From Marinifilum sp965230805 (GTDB taxonomy: Bacteria > Bacteroidota > Bacteroidia > Bacteroidales > Marinifilaceae): a DNA stretch of 64,000 bases. The notes below the pieces were generated by a model, which was not told the DNA's origin, did not search any database, and was given only the letters and a program-made list of their open reading frames with translations. Each line of letters begins with the position of its first letter. The first letter of the stretch is position 1. The position numbers were made by a program, and so were the translations under genes. Location of the stretch: the NCBI RefSeq assembly GCF_965230805.1, contig NZ_OZ246019.1, forward strand, positions 1,922,001 through 1,986,000, given 5' to 3'. Shown piece after piece: positions 44,213-54,551 of the stretch.

Positions 44213-46642
44213 TTAGAAGAAATCTTCCTCATCAAAGTCGTCAGAACCAGCATTCGAACCAGCATTTGCCGGCTCATCGCAGTCTAAATTCAAATTCATT
44301 CCTCTTGGCTTCTCAAATTCACCTTTCAACAAATTCAGGTTGTTATCCTTATATACTTTTTGCATATACAAAGCCCAAATTGGCAAGGCCATATTTGCCC
44401 CCTGTCCTAATCCAATTGTCTCAAATCGAACAGCTCTATCTTCAGCACCAACCCATACACCAGAAACCAATTCAGGCGTGATTCCCATGAACCAACCATC
44501 GGAGTGATTTTGAGTTGTACCTGTCTTGCCTCCAATTGGATTATATAAATGATATTTTGATCTTAAACGAACTCCTGTACCCTTATTTACAACACCTTGC
44601 AACAAATTTGCCATCAAATAAGCAGTTCTCTCATTCATTACCTCTGATTTTTGTGGAACCGACTGAGCAATTAAGCTGCCTCTACTATCCTCAATTTTGG
44701 TAATGAAACGAGGCTTAATATATACCCCTTTGTTAGCAAATGATCCATAAGCGCCCACCATTTCGTAAACCGAAATATCGGATGTTCCAAGAAATATTGA
44801 AGGTACAGCCTCAATAGGACTCACAACACCCATTTTGCGAGCCATCGAAACTACCGCTTCAGGTTTGGTTTGTTTTAAAACCCATCCTGAAATATTATTT
44901 ACAGAATTTGCCAATCCCCATTTTAGTGTTACCATTTCTCCTGCCTTTTTATTGGTTGAGTTTCTGGAAGTCCATGGAGTTCCATCAGGCAAAATAAAAG
45001 TTTGAGGTATGTTTGGCACCTTGTCGCACGGACTTAAACCTTCCTGCATTGCCAAGGTATATAAAAAAGGTTTAATGGTTGAACCAACCTGACGCTTCCC
45101 CAGAGTAACCATATCGTACATAAAATGCTTGTAGTTAGGTCCGCCAACATAAGCTCTTACCTCTCCTGTTTGGGGAACCATCGACATGAAACCAGCTCGC
45201 AAAAATCCTTTGTAATACAACATGGAATCCATTGGAGAAATAATGGTATCTCGTTCGCCTTTCCATGTAAATATTTTCATTTTAACAGGCTTTTTAAAGT
45301 TTTCTTTGATTTGTTTAAAAGACAAGCCCTTCTTTTTTAGCACACGATGTCTTTCGCTTCTGCGGATGGAAAGATCCATCTGATGCTCGAACTCCTTATC
45401 ACTTAAATCATCTGAGAATGGTGGGTTTCTATGACTCTCTTTTTCCCTGTCAAATGCCTTCTGTAAATCAAGCCCCAAATGTTCTTCTACTGCCTGTTCA
45501 GCGTATTTTTGCATTCGCAAATCAAGAGTCGTGTATATCTTTAAACCATCCTTATATATATTATATGGTGTACCATCTGATTTCTGATTTTTATTGCACC
45601 ATCCATAAAAGGGATTGATTTCCCATTCCAAAGAATCACGCTTAAACTTTTGCATGTTCCATGAAGGATAATTCTTTCTTTCCGGCTTCCTGGCAGTAAG
45701 AGACATTCGCAAATACTCTCTAAAGTATGGAGCCATTCCACGTTTATGATCCACTTTTTGGTAATCGATACCCAATGGCAATTGTTTTAATGAATCAGCA
45801 AGTTGATTCTCTAAATAACCATACTTCACCATTTGCGAAAGAACTGTATTACGTCTTCTTTGGGTAAGTTCCGGTCTTCTAAGCGGATTGTAGTAGGAAG
45901 AGTTCTTTGCCATTCCCACCAGCATAGCAGCTTGTTCAATCCGTAAAGAATCGGGTGTAGTGTTAAAGTATACATTAGCAGCCGATTTAATCCCAACCGC
46001 AAGATTTAAGAAATCATACTTGTTAAAATACATTGTCATGATTTCTTCTTTAGTATAACTTCTTTCAAGCTTTACAGCGATAATCCATTCCCTAAACTTT
46101 CTAAAAACAATATCGAGTTTACTTGTAAATTCTTCTCTTGGGAAAAGCATTTTGGCAAGCTGCTGCGAGATGGTACTACCTCCACCAGCATTTCTATCTC
46201 TTGTGATTAATCCTTTGGCCACACGTCCTAAACCACGTAGATCGATTCCCGAATGGGTCTCAAATCTAACATCTTCGGTAGCAATTAAAGCATCAATTAA
46301 GTAAGGTGACAATTCATCATGATCGATAAAAGAACGGTTCTGGAAATAGAATTTTCCCAGAAGTTCTCCATCAAAAGTATATATTTCTGTTGCCAAACTG
46401 CTTTTGGGATTCTCCAGCTCTTCAAATGTAGGCATGAATCCAAAAGTCCCGTTAGATACACCCGTAAACAAAAGAACAATAGCAGTAAGCCCTACTAAAA
46501 AAACCGACCAAAAAATGAAAAAAGCTTTCTTGTAAGTTTTAAAAGGCGACTCTTTACATGTTTCCCTTCCAGGATCATTTTCCATATTAGGATTGATTTC
46601 TGTCATAGTCCGTAAGTTTTTATTGCGTGGTAAAAATAGCAA
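44213..46642 (-). CDS. Class A penicillin-binding protein (PBP1A type)
   Basis: An 809-residue bifunctional peptidoglycan synthase. A membrane helix lies near residues 36-60 (FFIFWSVFLVGLTAIVLLFTG is its hydrophobic part). The GT51 transglycosylase has ATEDVRFETHSGIDLRG and GGGSTISQQLAKMLF. The transpeptidase has the nucleophile Ser in STIKPFLY, the SxN in NSVNNISG and KTGTTQNHSDGWFMG. The C-terminus is acidic (SDDFDEEDFF). It should polymerise and cross-link the cell wall. The gene is divergent from topA. An N-terminal Met at about residue 13 (MTEINPN) is an alternative start. Confidence 0.93.
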   Translation of the reverse strand: MLFLPRNKNLRTMTEINPNMENDPGRETCKESPFKTYKKAFFIFWSVFLVGLTAIVLLFTGVSNGTFGFMPTFEELENPKSSLATEIYTFDGELLGKFYFQNRSFIDHDELSPYLIDALIATEDVRFETHSGIDLRGLGRVAKGLITRDRNAGGGSTISQQLAKMLFPREEFTSKLDIVFRKFREWIIAVKLERSYTKEEIMTMYFNKYDFLNLAVGIKSAANVYFNTTPDSLRIEQAAMLVGMAKNSSYYNPLRRPELTQRRRNTVLSQMVKYGYLENQLADSLKQLPLGIDYQKVDHKRGMAPYFREYLRMSLTARKPERKNYPSWNMQKFKRDSLEWEINPFYGWCNKNQKSDGTPYNIYKDGLKIYTTLDLRMQKYAEQAVEEHLGLDLQKAFDREKESHRNPPFSDDLSDKEFEHQMDLSIRRSERHRVLKKKGLSFKQIKENFKKPVKMKIFTWKGERDTIISPMDSMLYYKGFLRAGFMSMVPQTGEVRAYVGGPNYKHFMYDMVTLGKRQVGSTIKPFLYTLAMQEGLSPCDKVPNIPQTFILPDGTPWTSRNSTNKKAGEMVTLKWGLANSVNNISGWVLKQTKPEAVVSMARKMGVVSPIEAVPSIFLGTSDISVYEMVGAYGSFANKGVYIKPRFITKIEDSRGSLIAQSVPQKSEVMNERTAYLMANLLQGVVNKGTGVRLRSKYHLYNPIGGKTGTTQNHSDGWFMGITPELVSGVWVGAEDRAVRFETIGLGQGANMALPIWALYMQKVYKDNNLNLLKGEFEKPRGMNLNLDCDEPANAGSNAGSDDFDEEDFF

Positions 46643-46810
46643 ATTAAATTCTAAGATTTAAGACGTATTTTTCTTCATTTTATTTGATTATTAGACTACA
46701 TTCTTATAATCCTTTCTTAAAATAATTCGCGCAAAATTTTGAACTTAGCTCGCTTATTGTTTTACTTTGCAAAAAATTTTAACCAAAACTTTCCAAAGAA
46801 TAGATTCGAG

Positions 46811-49198
46811 ATGGTAGAGAATTTAGTAATAGTTGAGTCCCCTGCAAAAGCAAAAACAATCGAGAAATTTTTAGGTAAGGATTTCTTGGTAAAGTCGAGC
46901 TTTGGGCACATAAGGGATTTGGAAAAAAAGGATTTTGGGATTGATATTAAAAACAATTTCACACCTAAATATATTGTATCTACTGACAAAAAAAAGGTAG
47001 TTACTGAGTTAAAGAAATTGGCAAAGGAAGCCTCTACAGTATGGATCGCATCCGATGAAGACCGCGAGGGAGAGGCCATTGCCTGGCACTTATTCGAGGT
47101 GTTGAAATTGAAAAAAGAAAACACAAAGAGAATTGTATTCCATGAAATTACAAAGAATGCAATTTTAAATGCAATCGAAAATCCTCGTGATATTGATGAC
47201 AATTTGGTTAATGCGCAGCAAGCAAGAAGAATTTTAGATAGATTGGTGGGGTTCGAAATTTCGCCGGTATTGTGGAAAAAAGTAAAGCCTCAACTTTCAG
47301 CAGGACGTGTTCAATCTGTTGCCGTGCGTCTTTTGGTTGAAAGAGAAAGAGAGATCATTGCATTTAAACATGAAGTATACTACAAAGTGGTAGCCAATTT
47401 CTTGATTACCGAAGAAAATAGAAATACCAAAACCTTAAAAGCAGAATATCCAAAACGCTTCGCCACCAAAGAAGAAGTTCTTCTTTTTCTGGAAAGTTGT
47501 AAAAATGCAGAATATAAGGTTAGCGATATTGAAAAGAAACCATCAACTCGTAAGCCTGCAGCTCCTTTTACAACTTCAACCCTGCAGCAGGAAGCTAGTA
47601 GAAAGTTAGGATTTTCGGTATCACAGACCATGGCAGTTGCTCAGCGCTTGTACGAGGCCGGAAATATTACTTACATGAGAACAGATTCGGTAAATCTGGC
47701 GGACACTGCACTTGCTGCTGCAAAACAAGAAATTACCAATCGCCATGGCGAAGAGTATGTAAAAATCAGAAAATACCAAACCAAAAATAAAGGAGCTCAA
47801 GAAGCTCACGAGGCAATCCGTCCTACTTACCTAAATAAAGATGTAGTTGAAGGAGGGTCAAATGAAATTCGTTTGTACAACCTAATTTGGAAAAGAACCA
47901 TTGCTTCGCAAATGAGTGATGCCAAATTAGAGAAAACCAATATAAAGATCGCAGCATCAACAAATGGTGAAGAGTTTGTGGCTACCGGAGAAATGATCAA
48001 ATTCGATGGTTTCCTAAAAGTTTATATGGAATCAACTGATGATGAGAATGGCAAACAAGAAGAAACCTTATTGCCGGCAGTTAAAGTCAATGATGTGGTA
48101 GATGAGAATTTCCTGAATGCCACCGAAAACTTTACCTATCGTCCTCCAAGGTATACAGAAGCAAGCCTCGTGAAAAAGCTTGAGGAACTTGGTATTGGCA
48201 GACCATCTACCTATGCACCAACAATTACAACGGTTCAAAATCGTGGCTATGTAGTTAAAGAATCCAGAGATGGGTTCGAAAGAAAGTATCAGGTAATTAA
48301 TCTGAAAGACAACAACATTTCGGAGGAAGTAAAAACACAAATTACAGGAGCCGAAAAAAGAAAACTTTTCCCCACAGATATAGGAATGGTGGTTACCGAT
48401 TTCTTGAACGAACATTTCCCGAATGTAATGAATTACAATTTTACTGCTGATGTTGAGAAAGAGTTCGATGACATCGCTTTGGGTAAAATGATCTGGCATG
48501 AAATGATAGGTAAATTCTATAATCCATTTCATGATAATGTTGAAAAAACACTTGAACATTCTGAGAGATCAACAGGAGAAAGAATTTTAGGCGAAGATCC
48601 TAAAACAGGGAAAGTAATTTTAGTGCGTATCGGTAGATATGGCCCAATGGCTCAATTAGGCGAAACTCCTGAAGATAAAGAGGGTGAAGCCCCTAAATTT
48701 GCAAGTTTACGTCCAGGTCAGCATTTGGAAACCATTACCCTTGAGGAAGCTATTGATTTGTTTAAACTACCCCGAGACCTTGGTTTGTATGAGGACAAGA
48801 AAGTAGTTGTAGCAATTGGTCGTTTTGGGCCATATGTTCGTCACGATGGCAAATTCGCATCGCTTAAGAAAGATGTAGATGATCCAATGGAAATTGATTT
48901 GCCACGTGCAATCGAATTAATTGAAGAAAAGAGGAAAAAGGATAGGGAAAAATTCATTAAAGCATTTGATGAAGATCCGGACCTACAAATCCTAAATGGC
49001 CGCTGGGGACCTTACATTGCATATCAGAAAGAGAATTTCCGTTTGGCAAAAGATATCGAAGACCCTAAAGCTTTGAGCTTTGAAGATTGCATGAAAATTA
49101 TCAAAGAAGCTCCTAAAAAGAAAACAAGTGCCAAAAAGACTATTACAAAAAGGAAAACGGCAACGACAAAGAAAAAGTCAACCGTTACTAAGAAATAA
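46811..49198 (+). CDS. topA: DNA topoisomerase I
   Basis: The frame opens at a TTG at 46739, but the family start MVENLVIVESPAKAKTIEKF is the ATG at 46811, giving 795 residues. It relaxes negative supercoils. Toprim motifs are SPAKAKT and DEDREGEAIAWH. The active-site Tyr is in ITYMRTDSVNL. C-terminal topoisomerase repeats follow (GRYGPMAQLG, GRFGPYVRHDG, GRWGPYIAYQ) with no Cys4 zinc fingers, as in other Bacteroidetes enzymes. The Lys-rich tail should bind DNA. A terminator follows. Confidence 0.95.
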   Translation: MVENLVIVESPAKAKTIEKFLGKDFLVKSSFGHIRDLEKKDFGIDIKNNFTPKYIVSTDKKKVVTELKKLAKEASTVWIASDEDREGEAIAWHLFEVLKLKKENTKRIVFHEITKNAILNAIENPRDIDDNLVNAQQARRILDRLVGFEISPVLWKKVKPQLSAGRVQSVAVRLLVEREREIIAFKHEVYYKVVANFLITEENRNTKTLKAEYPKRFATKEEVLLFLESCKNAEYKVSDIEKKPSTRKPAAPFTTSTLQQEASRKLGFSVSQTMAVAQRLYEAGNITYMRTDSVNLADTALAAAKQEITNRHGEEYVKIRKYQTKNKGAQEAHEAIRPTYLNKDVVEGGSNEIRLYNLIWKRTIASQMSDAKLEKTNIKIAASTNGEEFVATGEMIKFDGFLKVYMESTDDENGKQEETLLPAVKVNDVVDENFLNATENFTYRPPRYTEASLVKKLEELGIGRPSTYAPTITTVQNRGYVVKESRDGFERKYQVINLKDNNISEEVKTQITGAEKRKLFPTDIGMVVTDFLNEHFPNVMNYNFTADVEKEFDDIALGKMIWHEMIGKFYNPFHDNVEKTLEHSERSTGERILGEDPKTGKVILVRIGRYGPMAQLGETPEDKEGEAPKFASLRPGQHLETITLEEAIDLFKLPRDLGLYEDKKVVVAIGRFGPYVRHDGKFASLKKDVDDPMEIDLPRAIELIEEKRKKDREKFIKAFDEDPDLQILNGRWGPYIAYQKENFRLAKDIEDPKALSFEDCMKIIKEAPKKKTSAKKTITKRKTATTKKKSTVTKK

Positions 49199-49211
49199 TC
49201 TTCTAAAAACT

Positions 49212-49247
49212 AAAGGGCTGTTCTTAATTCATGAACAGCCCTTTTTT
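49212..49247 (+). terminator. Terminator of topA
   Basis: A 12-bp perfect stem AAAGGGCTGTTC / GAACAGCCCTTT with a T run. Confidence 0.92.
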
Positions 49248-49570
49248 ATTGCAGTTTTTGAATGAAGCATTTTTATGCTACATGGCTTTATTGTTAAAGC
49301 TAATTATAAAATTTAAAAATGCATTAACAAAATAAAGAAATCACCGTAAATAGGAATTGCGTAATCTAATCAAAGGCCATTGATATAGTATTCGTTATCC
49401 TTTTCAATCGTTTAATTTAATGTTTTGATAACAAATAATACATCATAAATAGACATTTGAAATTAGTTGATAAAAGTGCTTGAAGCTCTGATAAAACTTG
49501 TAAGGACGATTTATTTTTATTTACTTTACTCCTCGCAGTTTTTGACCAATACTGAACTATATAATATTTC
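49248..49570. other. Spacer before the type IX secretion operon
   Basis: 323 bp, AT-rich. It should hold the porP-gldKLMN promoter. I see no gene, repeat or hairpin that I can support. Confidence 0.5.
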
Positions 49571-50503
49571 ATGAAAAGAATAATTTTCTGCATAATGTTT
49601 ATTTGTTTTGCTCTGATTTTGAGAGCACAACAAGACCCACAGTTCAGTCAGAATATGTTTAATATCCTTTCCGTGAATCCAGCTTATGCCAGTGCCGAAA
49701 AGGATATGCTTGTATCGGTAATTAACCGCCAGCAATGGGTCGGATTCGATAACGCACCGCTTACTACAGTTGTAAACCTAAGCGTACCAGTTAAATTTGG
49801 AGGTACGAGTCATGGCTTAGGGCTTTCAATTGTTAGAGATGAGCTAGGTTTTGAAAAGAATACAGGAGTAAAATTCAGTTATTCTTATCAAAACAAGATG
49901 AATAATGGTTCTTTGCATTTTGGTGTTAGTGTTGGATTTCAAAACAACGCATTAAAAGGAGATTGGTTTGTGCCTGAAGGGAATGATTTCACTTCTGTTC
50001 AGGATGATTTAGGATCGGCCACAATTGATGAAGGTAAAATGGTATTGGATCCAAGTTTAGGATTTTTTTACCTAAGCGATAACTTTTATGCAGGTCTTTC
50101 CGTATTGCATGTCACGGAGCCATCTGTTGCCTATAGTGAATCGGTTGAAATATATTTGGCGAGACATTATTATGCAACTGCGGGATACACGCTTAAGCTA
50201 GATGAAACTTGGGAAGTATTACCATCCGTTTTTTACAAAACTGATGCTGTTGTTTCACAAATTGATATAAACAGTTTATTACGATACAATAAAAAGATTT
50301 GGGGAGGCGTTTCATATAGAGTCGACGATGCAATTGTTGGGATGGTTGGAGTTTTATTCAACAATGGAATTCAAATTGGATATGCTTATGACATTTCAAC
50401 ATCAAAAATTGCAAAAGCGTCGCACGAGTTTCTGTTAACGTACAGATTCAATACTAAATTGGAAAGCCGAAATCAAAAATATAAGAGTATTCGATTTTTA
50501 TAA
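49571..50503 (+). CDS. porP: PorP/SprF-family type IX secretion outer-membrane protein
   Basis: A 310-residue outer-membrane beta-barrel protein. The signal peptide (FCIMFICFALILRA) is followed by the family opening QQDPQFSQNMFNILSVNPAYA. The rest alternates like a barrel and ends KASHEFLLTYRFN. PorP/SprF proteins link the type IX machinery to cell-surface cargo. It is the first gene of porP-gldK-gldL-gldM-gldN, the order known from Porphyromonas gingivalis (porPKLMN). It is 45 bp upstream of gldK and the set should be one transcript. Confidence 0.9.
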   Translation: MKRIIFCIMFICFALILRAQQDPQFSQNMFNILSVNPAYASAEKDMLVSVINRQQWVGFDNAPLTTVVNLSVPVKFGGTSHGLGLSIVRDELGFEKNTGVKFSYSYQNKMNNGSLHFGVSVGFQNNALKGDWFVPEGNDFTSVQDDLGSATIDEGKMVLDPSLGFFYLSDNFYAGLSVLHVTEPSVAYSESVEIYLARHYYATAGYTLKLDETWEVLPSVFYKTDAVVSQIDINSLLRYNKKIWGGVSYRVDDAIVGMVGVLFNNGIQIGYAYDISTSKIAKASHEFLLTYRFNTKLESRNQKYKSIRFL

Positions 50504-50548
50504 AAAAGATTAAAAATCTGTGCTTTTAGCACAATTTACAAAACCACT

Positions 50549-51883
50549 ATGAATAAACTACTTACAACACTAGGTGTAATTGTTTTATTGTTCTTGTCAT
50601 CGTGTGGAAGCCGCACAGGTAATGGAGAACTTGTTGGTGCCGGTCAAAGAGGAAAATGGTTTGAGCCAAAACCTTATGGTATGGTACAAATTCCGAGAGG
50701 AAGTTTTACAATGGGACCCAATGATCAAGACGTAGCTTGGGCGCTAAATGCTTCAGCTAAAAATGTTTCTGTTGAATCTTTTTGGATGGATGAAACAGAA
50801 GTGACCAATAATGAATATCGTCAGTTTGTATACTGGGTGCGAGACTCTATAGCCCGTCAGTTACTAGGACAACAATACGAATCATTTCTAATTGCCGAAG
50901 ACGAAAATGGCAACCCCATTGATCCTCCTTTCATTAATTGGGAAGAAAGATTAGAATGGGACGACGAAGAGTACATTGAAGTTCTGGAAGAAATGTATTT
51001 GCCAGAACACGAAAGATTTTTCCGCAACAAAGAAATTGACACCAGAAAACTGAAATATCAGTACGAATGGGTTGATTTGCAACAAGCAGCAAAAAAATCA
51101 AATCGTTACAACTACGAAACAGGTGAGTACGAAGGAATGGTTGATGATTACAAAGGAGGAAGAAAACAGATTGAAGACAGATCTTCTTTTATCATGAAAG
51201 AAGCATTAAATATCTATCCAGATACTCTTTGTTGGATTCAAGATTTTACCTACTCGTATAACGACCCTTGGACCAAGCAATATTTCTGGCATCCAGGCTA
51301 CGATGATTACCCGGTTGTTGGGGTATCCTGGAAGCAGGCGAGCGCTTTCTCTATCTGGAGAACTCGATTCCACAATTCTGCATTAAAACAGGAAGGTGAT
51401 TACCCGGTACAGGATTACCGTTTGCCTACCGAATCGGAATGGGAATATGCCGCTCGTGGTGGGATTTCTCAAAATATGTACCCTTGGGGTGGTCCATATA
51501 CAAGAAACGATCAGGGTTGTTTCCTTGCCAACTTTAAGCCATTGCGTGGCAACTATGTTGATGATGGTGGTTTAGTAACTCTTCCTGTAGGAAGCTATGA
51601 ACCAAATGAATTTGGCCTTTATGATATGGCAGGTAATGTTGCAGAATGGACTTCCGGGGCTTACGATGAATCAGCCTATTCTTTTACACACGATATGAAT
51701 CCGAATTATGAATACAATGCACTTCCGGATGATCCTCCGGCATTAAAGAGAAAAGTAATTAGAGGTGGATCATGGAAAGACATTGGTTACTATTTGCAAT
51801 GCGCAACCAGAACCTACGAATATCAGGATACTGCAAAATCGTATATCGGCTTTCGCTGTGTAAGAACTCATTTAGGTAGATAA
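50549..51883 (+). CDS. gldK: Type IX secretion lipoprotein GldK/PorK
   Basis: A 444-residue outer-membrane lipoprotein with lipid Cys19 (VIVLLFLSS then Cys). It has a formylglycine-generating-enzyme-like fold: IPRGSFTMGPNDQD, SFWMDETEVTNNEYRQFVYW, GVSWKQASAFSIWRT, YRLPTESEWEYAARGG, FGLYDMAGNVAEWTSGAYDE and GFRCVR. GldK forms the ring with GldN on the periplasmic side of the outer membrane. Length and gene order match the type IX core. The enzymatic fold is structural here; catalysis is not expected. Confidence 0.95.
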   Translation: MNKLLTTLGVIVLLFLSSCGSRTGNGELVGAGQRGKWFEPKPYGMVQIPRGSFTMGPNDQDVAWALNASAKNVSVESFWMDETEVTNNEYRQFVYWVRDSIARQLLGQQYESFLIAEDENGNPIDPPFINWEERLEWDDEEYIEVLEEMYLPEHERFFRNKEIDTRKLKYQYEWVDLQQAAKKSNRYNYETGEYEGMVDDYKGGRKQIEDRSSFIMKEALNIYPDTLCWIQDFTYSYNDPWTKQYFWHPGYDDYPVVGVSWKQASAFSIWRTRFHNSALKQEGDYPVQDYRLPTESEWEYAARGGISQNMYPWGGPYTRNDQGCFLANFKPLRGNYVDDGGLVTLPVGSYEPNEFGLYDMAGNVAEWTSGAYDESAYSFTHDMNPNYEYNALPDDPPALKRKVIRGGSWKDIGYYLQCATRTYEYQDTAKSYIGFRCVRTHLGR

Positions 51884-51929
51884 TCTACTCATAAACATTT
51901 TATTTTAAGACCTTTTCATTAGATCAGAC

Positions 51930-52949
51930 ATGAATATTACAGAACTGGTACAATCTCCGAGATGGAAGAAATTTATGGGCTACGTTTATGGTTGGGGAGC
52001 TTCAATTGTACTTATCGGTGCCTTATTTAAAATTATGCATTATCCTTACGCAGGATTATTATTAACCATTGGTATGTCTGTAGAGGCAATTATCTTTTTC
52101 TTTTCAGCTTTTGAACCTCCACACGAACAACCGGACTGGAGCTTGGTTTATCCCGAACTTATAGGTTTAGAACCCAGAGAAACAATGGTTTCAGGAGGAG
52201 GTGTTCAGCTTGAAGGACTAGAGCAATTGCAACAATTATTGGAAAAAATAAGTGTTGAGCCAGATAAATTATCTCACTTAAGTGCTGGTTTAGCAAAATT
52301 AACCAATGCAGCTAATAATTTATCTAATCTGTCAGATGCTGCCAAAGTAACAGATGGTTACATTCAGACCATTCAGAAAGCTTCTGAATCGGTTGGAGAA
52401 TTTTCTGGTAAGTATGCAGATACAAATCAGAAGTTGTCTGAATCCGCAAATCAATTAAGTGCTTCCTACCAAGGTGCAGCTTCATACATTGAAAACTCAG
52501 GAAAAGATTTTGCTAATAAATTGCAAGCTTCTTACCAGGCTACAGCATCATCGATTGAAAGTTCAGGTAAGGATTTTGCAAACAAGGTAAACGAGTCAGG
52601 TAACAACCTATTGAATTCATATCAGAAAATCGACCAGTCTTTGCAAAACGATTTTGGTAAGATTTCCGAAAATACTGGAAGCTTTAATACCTCAATGGAA
52701 GCAATGAATAAAAACCTATCATCGCTGAATGCGATTTATGAACTGCAATTGAAGCAAAGTAATCAACAAATGGAGAACTCTAAAACCGTACATCAAGATT
52801 TAGATCAAGTACTTCAGACCTTGACAGCAAGCCTGGAAAATGCAAAGGTTTACCGTAAGGAAACAGAACAACTGAACCAAAATCTATCGGCACTAAATAC
52901 CATTTATGGTAACATGCTAAGTGCAATGGATCAATCTAAAAAGAACTAG
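51930..52949 (+). CDS. gldL: Type IX secretion motor component GldL/PorL
   Basis: A 339-residue inner-membrane protein with two N-terminal helices at about residues 17-37 (YVYGWGASIVLIGALFKIMHY) and 42-62 (GLLLTIGMSVEAIIFFFSAF). The conserved Glu in the second helix (SVEAIIFF) is the expected proton-path residue. A long cytoplasmic coiled-coil domain follows, with near-repeats of SGKDFANKL. It is longer than the 215-residue flavobacterial GldL and closer to PorL. With GldM it forms the proton-driven motor that powers secretion. Confidence 0.95.
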   Translation: MNITELVQSPRWKKFMGYVYGWGASIVLIGALFKIMHYPYAGLLLTIGMSVEAIIFFFSAFEPPHEQPDWSLVYPELIGLEPRETMVSGGGVQLEGLEQLQQLLEKISVEPDKLSHLSAGLAKLTNAANNLSNLSDAAKVTDGYIQTIQKASESVGEFSGKYADTNQKLSESANQLSASYQGAASYIENSGKDFANKLQASYQATASSIESSGKDFANKVNESGNNLLNSYQKIDQSLQNDFGKISENTGSFNTSMEAMNKNLSSLNAIYELQLKQSNQQMENSKTVHQDLDQVLQTLTASLENAKVYRKETEQLNQNLSALNTIYGNMLSAMDQSKKN

Positions 52950-52970
52950 TAACAGTCAAGCTTAGCTGAA

Positions 52971-54536
52971 ATGGGAGCAACGAATTGTAAAGAAACGCCA
53001 CGGCAAAGGATGATTGGAATGATGTATTTATTTCTGACAGCAATGTTGGCGATAAATGTATCGGACGAAGTACTGGATGCTTTTACGATTATTGATGATG
53101 GTCTGAATAAAACGACTACAACATTTGAGGAGAAAAATCAGATCACCTATAATGCATTTAAAACTGCATATGATGTAAATCCTACAAAGGTTCAATTATC
53201 ATATGATAATTCTGAAAAGGTAAGAAAATCTTCAAATGAATTATTTAGTATGATTGATAGTTTAAAACACAAGATTGTAAAAAAAGCCGATGGTGATGAA
53301 TACGATCCTGAATTGAAAACAATCAAAAAGAAAGATAATCTGGACATACCAGCAGAAGTCATGATTGTGGGTGGTCATGGCAAAAAACTTAAAGAAACTA
53401 TAGTTGAGTACAGGGAACTACTTTTAGGTTTAGTTAATGAAAATGATACTGCATTAATTCACTCAATTAAGAGTAATTTAAACACTGACAAACCATCCAA
53501 AAGTAAAAAGTCAGATCCTAATCATTCTTGGGAATCTCAACAGTTTTCCAATACACCATTGATCGGAGCGGTAACATTATTATCAAAGATTCAATCGGAT
53601 ATTCGAAATACAGAAGCCGATATCATTAACTATTTATTCAATCAGATTGAAGCGGAATCATTCAAATTTAATGATTTACGAGCAGAGGTTTATGCTAAGT
53701 CAAGCTATATTTTAAAGGGAGATACCTACGAAGCTAAAGTATTTTTAGCTGCTGTGGATACAACTCAAGACCCAACAGTAATTGTTAATGATTATGGAAG
53801 GCTATCTAAGTTTGATGATAAAGGTCGTGGAATCTATAGAGTTCCTGCTAATGAAGTGGGAGTAAAAAAATGGGCTGGTTTATTAACCTTTCAAACTCCA
53901 TCAGGAGGAACGGTTGAAAGAAGATTTAAAAGTGAGTATATTGTTGCAGAACCAAATGTAGTTGTATCTCCGACCAAAATGAATGTGTTCTATGTTGGTG
54001 TAGATAATCCCGTTAGTGTATCCGCTCCAGGATTTACATCAGATAGAATTAAAGCATCTATTTCTAATGGAAATGGTCGCTTGGTAAAAAGAAGTGATGA
54101 TGAATATATTGCAAAACCAGAAATAGTTGGTAGAACTGCAAAAGTTCTTGTTGAAGCCAAATTCGACGATGAATGGAGACCATTGCGAACAGTAGATTTC
54201 CGAGTAAAACCAATTCCCGATCCTGTGGCTAAGATTGCAGACAAGAATGGTGGTAGAATCAAGAAGAATTTACTTTTAGCACAATCTGGCGTTGATGCAG
54301 TAATGGACAACTTCGATTTCGATCTTGAATTTAAAATTACTGGTTTTACCGTATCAACCATTCAAAAAGGTTTTACGGTAGACGAGGAATCTAGATCAGA
54401 TACCTTTACTGATGAGCAAATGCGACTACTTAGAAATTTAAGAAGAAATAATAAAGTATATATAGAAGACATTAGGGCAGTAGGTCCGGATGGTGTAACC
54501 AGAAATCTACCTGCTATTGTATTTAGAATAGAGTAA
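52971..54536 (+). CDS. gldM: Type IX secretion motor component GldM/PorM
   Basis: A 521-residue protein with one N-terminal membrane helix (RMIGMMYLFLTAMLAINVSD) carrying the family's opening. A long periplasmic shaft of four domains follows, beta-rich toward the end, finishing DGVTRNLPAIVFRIE. GldM dimers rotate and carry energy from GldL across the periplasm to the GldK/GldN ring. The length equals that of known GldM proteins. It is 21 bp downstream of gldL and 15 bp upstream of gldN. Confidence 0.95.
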   Translation: MGATNCKETPRQRMIGMMYLFLTAMLAINVSDEVLDAFTIIDDGLNKTTTTFEEKNQITYNAFKTAYDVNPTKVQLSYDNSEKVRKSSNELFSMIDSLKHKIVKKADGDEYDPELKTIKKKDNLDIPAEVMIVGGHGKKLKETIVEYRELLLGLVNENDTALIHSIKSNLNTDKPSKSKKSDPNHSWESQQFSNTPLIGAVTLLSKIQSDIRNTEADIINYLFNQIEAESFKFNDLRAEVYAKSSYILKGDTYEAKVFLAAVDTTQDPTVIVNDYGRLSKFDDKGRGIYRVPANEVGVKKWAGLLTFQTPSGGTVERRFKSEYIVAEPNVVVSPTKMNVFYVGVDNPVSVSAPGFTSDRIKASISNGNGRLVKRSDDEYIAKPEIVGRTAKVLVEAKFDDEWRPLRTVDFRVKPIPDPVAKIADKNGGRIKKNLLLAQSGVDAVMDNFDFDLEFKITGFTVSTIQKGFTVDEESRSDTFTDEQMRLLRNLRRNNKVYIEDIRAVGPDGVTRNLPAIVFRIE

Positions 54537-54551
54537 TAAAATTTACATACC

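Noticed and set aside
48068..48559. A 163-codon minus-strand frame inside topA
   Set aside because: It is an antisense shadow of conserved topoisomerase coding sequence.
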